Both the position numbers and the translations under genes were made by a program. The notes below the pieces were generated by a model. It was not told the origin of the DNA and ran no database searches. It worked only from the letters and a program-made list of their open reading frames with translations. Positions 57,572 through 64,000 of a DNA stretch of 64,000 nucleotides are shown here, piece by piece. This DNA comes from Flaccisagitta enflata (Eukaryota; Chaetognatha; Sagittoidea; Aphragmophora). The stretch's first letter is position 1. Each line of letters begins with the position of its first letter. The DNA lies in the NCBI GenBank assembly GCA_965153355.1, contig OZ231126.1:54374001-54438000 (forward strand). Direction: 5' to 3'.

Positions 57572-58386
57572 TCGATGCTTTCAGTCAGATTTGGGTGAGC
57601 AATCGCCCAAAATTGATAACAGTAAAAGAGCAGACAAAAGAGGTTGAATGACTGGCTTATGCTCATGCTTTCTTACATTTCTCAAATTAAGATGTGTATT
57701 GTGATCTAATCAACGTTGCAAATGTAAAAAATTGCTGTAAGTAGGGTGTAAGGATGGTAACCCCATCCAAATCGTCCATTTGGTCCTTTCAATAAATCCC
57801 ATTTTCTTTATTTCTTACATTTACAATGTCTTTCATTCGATATTCATTCATGCCATAGACAAATTATTCATGTCTGAAATTAAAAAAACAGTTTCATACC
57901 AACTGGTTTCCTTCAAACAGTTACAAATGTCAAGTGTCCTGTCTCAAATTCAAATTTTTTCCAATTTTTATCAAAGATCGTTTTCCATTGGAATAAAAAC
58001 GATTTCAAAAATAGATTTCTCCAAATTGATAACAAATACAAGGAAAGCGACTCTACTGTATGTTCAATTTGGATTTACTATGATAAACGACCTATCAGCA
58101 CTTCTAAGTGGAACACACACACACACACGCACACAAGCACATACATATACAGACACAGACCCCCCCCCCAAACACACACCTTATTTAAGAAATGGTTACA
58201 TGGCAAACATTTATTAATGATAGGTTAACTGTGAAAAAAAATGTGGAATCGTATCGGAAATCGATATCTAGCTATATCTAATAATCGATTTATAGCTATC
58301 TCTTCTTGTATCTATTGGAGACGAGAATCACTTTGACCGTGCAGTAGATCGTATCTAGTTTGTAAGACCTGGATCGTCAGTGATTA
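57311..58386. mobile_element. Unclassified 1,076-bp insertion inside the Penelope left arm, 11-bp TSD
   Basis: The left arm is cleanly interrupted: GTGTTGAGTAA occurs at 57300-57310 and 58387-58397, and removing one copy plus the segment restores the arm as it reads on the right (rc near 59,668-59,690). The segment holds (GACA)n, (GA)n at ~57,528-57,568, a stretch without recognisable genes, and (CA)n at ~58,113-58,170. I see no terminal inverted repeat, so an 11-bp duplication fits a retroposed sequence better than a DNA transposon. Confidence 0.75.
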
Positions 58387-58577
58387 GTGTTGAGTAAGGC
58401 CCGAATGGTTCCATCTTCTAATGGCTGCAGCTTTCATATGTTCTTCGTGACGTATTCGGAAGCTTCTCGCTGTTTCACCTATATAGATTTTACCACATTT
58501 GAGGCAAACATATTTATAGACGCCTTTACTATCTAGTTTGTCAGGACGAGTTTTATTTTTGGCGCAGAGTATGGATG

Positions 58578-59345
58578 ACAACAACCGCCATAACACAACA
58601 AACGACTCCGGCCCTATAGGTCTGAGTTTGATGGTCTATATCGCCCAAATTTGGATGATATACACCATAAAACAAGCCGTCAAACTCGCAGAAGAAAAAA
58701 ATATTCCCACCCCACAAGAACTGGAAGTCTACATGGACGACTGTTGGTGCTTCTTCATCGCGCGCAGCTTCATTCGCCAAGGACTACGCAACAACAACTC
58801 CAGCACCGACCCAGCATCGGATTTCAACGACTGCCTCAACTCCATACATGAAAGAGTCAAATTCACCAAAGAAGAAATTGACGGAAAAATTGCCTTTTTG
58901 GACGTTCTCATCAAAAAATATGCCGACAAGAATCTAAGCACTCAAGTTTACAGGAAACCAAGCAACACAAACATCATCCTCAAACCTCATCCATGCCACG
59001 ACCCGGCCACACACATAGCCACTTTCAAAGGTGAACTTTGTAGGGCATGGCGCATTTGCTCCTCCCCAGAATTGCACAAAAAGGAAGTCGAACTCATTTT
59101 AAATATCTACGAAGACAATGGACACGACAGAAAAAAGTTTGAAAAAATTGCCAAAGAATATAAACCACCAGAACCTAAAAAAAAAAAAAACAACAACAAC
59201 AACAACAACAACAACAATCATCGCAACAACAATCATCGCAACAACAACAATCATCACAACAACAACAACAACGCAATCAACATCACAATCTTTTTGCCAT
59301 CCTTCCTTTCCACGGCGACATGGGAAAAGATTCAAACGACATCTT
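58578..59345 (+). pseudogene. Penelope-like reverse transcriptase, C-terminal part, frameshifted
   Basis: The frame shows SGPIGLSLMVYIAQIWM (motif B region), VYMDDCW (motif C), KFTKEEIDGKIAFLDVLI, LSTQVYRKPSNTN, KPHPCHDPATHIATFKGELC and RAWRICSS, all in Penelope order (FLD..I, VYRK.T.T, HP...K....L..RA...C). Motif A and the fingers are absent because the element is truncated at the inverted arm. The frame changes between ~59,165 and 59,320 in an A12 run and an (AAC)n tract, so RT and endonuclease are no longer in one frame. Usual family motif C is YVDD/YIDD; Met here is unusual. Confidence 0.8.
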
Positions 59346-59886
59346 AGAAGAAATCTACAATGACGATGGCATAGAACTGCGGCCTAACGCCAAAATACCA
59401 TGCATCCCTGGCGGCATAACTTACAAATTGAGAAGAGCACTCAGAAATGCCGGATGCAACGCACACGTCACTGCGGGCCAAAAATTGTCATCCATACTCT
59501 GCGCCAAAAGTAAAACTCGTCCTGACAAACTAGATAGTAAAGGCGTCTATAAATACGTTTGCCTCAAATGTGGTAAAATCTATACAGGTGAAACAGCGAG
59601 AAGCTTCCGAATATGTCACGAAGAACATATGAAAGCGGCAGCCAATGGAAGATGGAACCATTCGGGCCTTACTCAACACATGGAAAAATGTGATGGCCAA
59701 ATTGAAGGACCCACAATCATTTGCACAATGAATGCCAAAACAAAGGCAAAACTAAAAAGAGACCTCAGAATAAGAGAAGCACTCGAAATTCAACGGCATA
59801 ACTGCGGACCGGGACAAGGAATGAACGAAGATTGGGGTTCATATGTGAAGACCACCCAATGGGGACCGGTTTATAGCAGACTGTGA
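59346..59886 (+). pseudogene. Penelope-like GIY-YIG endonuclease domain
   Basis: Open segment with LRRALRNAGCNAHV, then GVYKYVCLKCGKIYTGETAR (GIY-YIG core with a Cys pair), SFRICHEEHMKAA, WNHSGLTQHMEKC and a C-terminal DWGSYVKTTQWGPVYS, ending TGA at ~59884. It provides the target-nicking activity in canonical Penelope elements. It is severed from the RT frame by the shift near 59,165-59,320, so it is scored as non-functional in this copy. Confidence 0.8.
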
Positions 59887-60917
59887 CCCGGAGCGGGGGC
59901 CAGGGAGTTTTCTCCCTCTCTGTCATGTGATTTTGGGTGATTCTTGATCACCAGATCTTTGCATGTCATTGTCTCTCTTTTTCCCTCATTTTCCCTCTCT
60001 CTCTTCCCTTTAAATACCCTTCTTCTCCCTTCTCTCACTCTGTTTCCCACCATGAATTATGGCACGTCAAATAGTGTCGAAAATTTGGTGACTTATCTGT
60101 CCACTCGTACATGATTCCCTCACAACTAATAAATGTTTTCCAAGAAAGAACCCTACTCGATAGTAATAGAAGAGTTCGGCAATCCTTTGGACAACATCCT
60201 TGCCGGTTAAACTAATTGGCAGCGGATCTAGACGATCCATCCCGATTTAAACTTTCACTATTTTGAACGGATCGACTTGGGAAGTCAAAATGGCTTTTCA
60301 AGACCAAGTACAGAGGCAATGAAAATACAATGAGAGGAGCAGCCAAAATCTCTAGCAACCCCCCCTGCAGCTAAAACGATTAATATGAAGTTGATTTTTA
60401 AGGTGGTAGCTGATAACTTGTCCCAATAGAATTCCCGCCATTAGGGCGATTTTTTCATTTTAACTTAGTTTTCAAGAAACAGCCTTTTAAAGGGTCAAAA
60501 TCAACCATTTTTGCAAGTGTTAAATTTTCCCCATTATGGCTATTATTTCAGATACTATGAAGAAATTGAAAAATCGCCTTGATGGCGGGAATTGAATTGA
60601 AATATACTAGCATTTACCATTTTACTCACCCCTATTATATTCACAGTAAAAGCTGTAGGGGGGGTTGCTAGAGATTTGGCGGCTCCTCGCATTGTATTTT
60701 CATTGCAACTAGACAATCGACCGACCGACCGACCGAGGGATGGCTGGCTGGACGGATCTGACCTCTTATAAACTTGCATTTGCGAAGTAAAAATAATCAG
60801 GTCATAATACGATTGAATTCCCCGCTCTTGTTCCGTTTTCACCCCCTCATGATCATGGCCTCGCAGAAAATTATCAACAGACAAACTCACTAGCAAAAGC
60901 TCAGACATCATCCACTT

Positions 60918-61310
60918 TTAGGCGTCCTTGTCGGTGGCCTTGGTGCCACGGACTTCGCCTTCGTTGAGCTGCTGTTCGAGTTCCGATTTGGTTTTGTCCT
61001 CGAGTGCGCGAATGTCGGCCATCGTCATCCCGTGCCACTTGTCCAGCCAACAAAATACTTGCCGGTGGAAATTTGTAAACAAACGTCGCTCCGCCGACAT
61101 AATGAAACTCTCCACTTTTGACTGCAGACCGAACCATTTAAATTCGCAGGTGACCAGCTTGTAGGCGCACATGACGGGTTGCGCGGACGATCGCCAGTCA
61201 CCCGTCAAAGGACCGCGGCCGGTCTTCTCCGAACGGAATTTGGCGGGATCCTCGTCCGGTTTGTAGTCGCTCGCTTTCACCGAGTCGTTGGCGATGTCAA
61301 TGACAACCAC
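60918..61310 (-). CDS. PITPNA/B: Class I phosphatidylinositol transfer protein, last coding exon
   Basis: A phase-0 exon of 130 codons plus stop (TAA at 60918-60920), opened by a cag acceptor at 61311-61313. It matches the C-terminal half of PITP-alpha/beta (~271 residues in full): [69 protein letters not shown], and a C-terminus [11 protein letters not shown] like the GTSAADA tail. The CAYKLV..KFKWWGLQ.KVE block and the Trp-rich HRQ.FCW.DKW.. segment are diagnostic. These proteins exchange phosphatidylinositol and phosphatidylcholine between membranes. The upstream exons are not in 61,311-64,000 and must lie beyond the right edge, with a final intron over 2.6 kb. Confidence 0.9.
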   Translation of the reverse strand: MVVIDIANDSVKASDYKPDEDPAKFRSEKTGRGPLTGDWRSSAQPVMCAYKLVTCEFKWFGLQSKVESFIMSAERRLFTNFHRQVFCWLDKWHGMTMADIRALEDKTKSELEQQLNEGEVRGTKATDKDA

Positions 61311-61512
61311 CTGCATGGGAGAAACGGAAGAAAAGGTTTATGTATCCAGCAGGCGACGAAGCGCGGAGACTAATTTGAATTGAGGAAAACTTTTTGTGAA
61401 TCAAAAAGAAGAAATGGGACTTAGAAAAGAAGATTGAGAGAAAGAGAAAGAAGGAAGAACTACTAAGAAAAGGAATCAAGACGAGAATAAGAAAGAAAGC
61501 TAGAAATAGTGG

Positions 61513-61715
61513 TAACAAGGCCGGATACACGGCTCGGTAGTCGCGTGCGGGGGGGGGGGGGGGCAGGGGTGATAAAAAAGGCTAACTTAAGCATTTGGGC
61601 AGGAGCAAAGGTGAAAAGAAGCCCGAAAACGCCGAAAAAGCTAAGGGCGACGGACCAACCGACAGACAAACCGACATAGCGGGTCATAGAGTCGCGCAGC
61701 ACGCGACTAAAAAAA
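61513..61715 (-). repeat. Dispersed GTCGCG-hairpin element
   Basis: On the plus strand: ACAAGGCCGGATACACGGCT, AGTCGCGTGC (61539-61548), a G15-like tract, GCATTTGGGCAGGAGCA, (GACGGACC)n and AGTCGCGCAGCACGCGACT (61690-61708). Lies upstream of the PITP exon, in its last intron. Confidence 0.75.
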
Positions 61716-61969
61716 AATAGAGGAAGGAGTAAAGAAAGGAAGGAAGAGGGCCAGGAAGGAAGAGGGCCAGGAAGGTAGAAGGAAGAGAGAAAGACAGAAA
61801 GATAGACAGAAAGATAGACAGAGACAGAAAGACAGAAAGAAAAAGAAAGACAGAAAGAAAAAGAAAGAAAGAAAGAGAGAAAGTAAGAAAGAAAGAAAGA
61901 CAGAAAGAAAAGAAAAACGCAGAAAGAAAGAAAGAAAGAAAAAGAAAGAATGAGGGAAAGACAAAAGAA

Positions 61970-62226
61970 AAAAAGCTTCAAAATTACAGTCCCCGACTGG
62001 GGACTGTAATTTTTGAAGCTTTCTCGTCGCGTAAACGCGACTCGAGAAGATACACGACAACAAAAAAAAATTTTCAAAAAAAAAAAAAAAAATTTCAAAA
62101 AAATTTTTTTTTTCAAAAAAAAAAATTCAAAAAAATTTCAAAAAAAAAAAAAAAATTGGAGACCTTGACGGCAAACCTTTTTTTAGATGAATGGCATGGG
62201 TTATTTTATGCAATATTAGCAATATT
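61970..62226. repeat. Dispersed repeat shared with 45,720-45,970
   Basis: ACAGTCCCCGACTGGGGACTGT palindrome, GCGTAAACGCGACTCGAGAA, A/T runs, CCTTGACGGCAAACC and GCAATATTAGCAATATTA. Preceded by (GAAA)n at ~61,790-61,960. Confidence 0.82.
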
Positions 62227-62819
62227 AAGGGAGTACGAGATTTCCCAAAAATGAGCATACTTCAAAAAACGGCCTCAGATACTCGATAAACCTATGAGTG
62301 GGACCCTACTTAGTGGCAAATCACCAATCAGAACTCAGTCGGTGAAAAAAAACCCCGCGGATGGGCTCAAAAACCAAGTCCCGACTAGTTTTTAGACGAT
62401 TTTTCGCACTTAGTCAGATTTTAAAAGCTTATTTGTTTATTCAAATTTCAACTTCATAAAAAAAGTAAAGCACTAACTAGGCGGGATCAATATTTCTCAA
62501 AAACATGAATTTAGCATGTGCTTTAGATATACAGTGGAGCACCACTTAAGTGCATCCTTTAATAAGGCATGCCCGCCAACAAAGCTTATAACCTGTGGTC
62601 TTATGAGAGATTTTTGTAATCATGTCTACAGTGGTAATAAGCCAGCTTCACTATAAGGCATAATTTTGCTCAATCCCCTGGCATGAGCTCTAGTGAAACT
62701 CAATTGTATTTTAATCATTTCTTTTCAAATCAACTCCATTTTGTTAATTTAAACTCTCCTCCCTCTTTCTCTCTCCTTCTTTTCTTTCCTTTCTTTTCTC
62801 TCTCTCCACCTCTATCTCC

Positions 62820-62870
62820 CTCTCACTCACTGACTCTCTCTCTCTTTCTTTCTTTCTCTCTCTCTCTCTT

Positions 62871-62950
<80 letters not shown>
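62820..62950. repeat. (TC)n tract
   Basis: TCTC/TTTC variants resolving into (TC)n at ~62,875-62,950. Confidence 0.92.
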
Positions 62951-62953
<3 letters not shown>

Positions 62954-62964
62954 ACCTATCTTCT

Positions 62965-63715
62965 TTCTCTGAAAATTTGGATGGCCAAATTTGCCAGGAT
63001 AAACTGAAAGCAGCCTTACTTATCATTTCTGACAAAAGCAAAGTGAAAGACAACTTAGGTGCCCAAAGAACCTGGCATTGAAATTTGTTGCAATGGAGAA
63101 TTCTTCAAATTAATGGAACAGAATTCAGTGCATTTGAAGAGCAAAGAGGACATAAAAATGATGCTATGCTGATGAAGGAGGGAAGAATTGGCAAGGCAAG
63201 GCAATTGATCAGCTAGACAGCTTTTTAGCATACCTTGAGAGATCTAAAAGAGCATATATCTTGAGTATAAGGAATACTGTAAGAAAAAAGCAGCAGGCAC
63301 TTATGGAAAGACACAGTGGAAGCCACTTTCAAAAATGTTCACAGAGGACGAACTTTAAAAAAAAATCCAATTGACAGCAAAGCAGGAGAGAACTACTTTG
63401 GACACTTCTCACAACAGCTCAAAGCTAAGGGAGGTGTAGCATTTCAGGCCATAAGTGACAGATTGGTTCTCAAATTGATAGACAAAGTATTTGCAAAAGG
63501 AGCTGAATATATGCTCAAAGGCAAAAAATTGAAAGCCAAGTAAATAGAAGTTGCGGATATTAAGACAGATTGGTCCAGGGCCCAAAAGGATTTGATGGAG
63601 TCCAAACTTGCTCTCACTGATCTAGAGGCAGATAAGCTAGCCAGAGAGCAGTCAAAAAACAAGGCGATGGCCTTGCGCCAAGATAATGGTAAGAAACAAA
63701 ATGTGATGCTCCATT
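62965..63715 (+). pseudogene. Decayed coding remnant of unknown family
   Basis: Several short frames look protein-coding but are broken by stops: DGQICQDKLKAALLIISDKS near 62,980; GENYFGHFSQQLKAKGGVAF and KLIDKVFAKGAEYMLKGKKL (63,316-63,541); after a stop, DWSRAQKDLMESKLALTDLE and ADKLAREQSKNKAMALRQDN (63,560-63,685). It is Lys/Ala-rich. AATAAA with an A run sits at ~63,979-63,990, which would suit a retroposed or host-like transcript end. I do not recognise the family. Confidence 0.4.
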
Positions 63716-64000
63716 GACATCTCAAAATGAATTTCACAAATGCTATAATTTAATCAAGATGTTGAAGGAGCAGAATCAACTGTCCATTTTGTGCAGGGAA
63801 ATCAAGTTAAAAAAATCATTTTTTGTGAGTTGCTTAGTGACTTTGTTTACTTCAAGTAATGCAATATCAGTTCCAAACAAATGTATGAAAATCTACTGGC
63901 GTTACATTCTGTTGACCAATGCAATCAAGAATTCATTTCTGTTGATGATGTTTATGAAGCAACTAATATGACAGTCTCAATAAAAAAAAAAGATCTGCAG

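Larger units (their letters stand above)
56800..60141 (+). mobile_element. Penelope-like element with inverted arms, GIY-YIG type, bounded by a 13-bp TSD
   Basis: The element is bounded by AAGAAAGAACCCT at 56787-56799 and again at 60142-60154. Right part: C-terminal RT (58,578-59,345) and GIY-YIG endonuclease (59,346-59,881). Left part: an inverted copy of the 3' arm, split in two (56,838-57,310 and 58,387-58,577), the reverse complement of ~59,487-60,141. A tail of about 38 bp (56,800-56,837) precedes the arm, as known for Penelope elements. The N-terminal RT is missing. The arms differ at only a few residues (e.g. KMKAKLK against KTKAKLK), so the insertion is young. A 1,076-bp segment sits inside the left arm. 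Confidence 0.88.

Noticed and set aside
58384-58596. Separate GIY-YIG gene on the minus strand
   Set aside because: It is half of the inverted Penelope arm; the other half is at 57,093-57,310 and the same protein is on the plus strand at 59,490-59,880.

Overview
This is a eukaryotic nuclear window, from an animal or a close unicellular relative of animals. The genes are split by many GT-AG introns, most exon joins can be checked by phase, and the two largest genes are a Furry-family scaffold and a cytoplasmic tyrosine kinase. The kinase carries four SH3 domains ahead of its SH2 domain, unlike the Src, Abl and Tec layouts, and intron space is full of DNA transposons and satellites. I lean towards a non-bilaterian animal or other holozoan but cannot name the organism.

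Layout. Positions 2,783-48,790 (minus strand) hold the first 37 coding exons I could assemble of a furry (FRY/FRYL) orthologue. They give 6,195 nt and 2,065 codons with continuous phase, starting at an ATG at 48,790; the C-terminal part of the gene lies off the left edge. Four of the exons (25,494-27,709) encode a disordered segment of about 341 residues that I do not recall from human FRY or FRYL. The 13.4-kb intron at 10,400-23,837 contains a complete gene on the opposite strand (12,528-19,962, plus strand): a 1,008-residue SH3x4-SH2-tyrosine kinase. To the right of the furry start lie a 5'-truncated LINE (49,133-50,815), a deleted Tc1/mariner copy (55,033-55,606), and a Penelope-like element with GIY-YIG endonuclease and inverted arms (56,800-60,141). 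Next is the last exon of a class I phosphatidylinositol transfer protein (60,918-61,310, minus). The right end holds repeats and a decayed coding remnant.

Much of the rest is repeats: 14-, 15-, 19-, 20- and 21-bp minisatellites, long (CATT)n, (GT)n and (CT)n tracts, several terminal-inverted-repeat (TIR) families with readable target-site duplications (TSDs), a 602-bp foldback, and a dispersed ~150-225-bp element with an unusual repeated hairpin arm. Most very long open frames in the window are satellites read through without stops, not genes.

How the genes relate: Furry is known in other organisms as a scaffold for NDR-family kinases in cell polarity and morphogenesis, PITP moves phosphatidylinositol between membranes, and the nested kinase should act in phosphotyrosine signalling. 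I see no evidence for a shared pathway; the clearest physical relation is the antisense nesting of the kinase inside furry.
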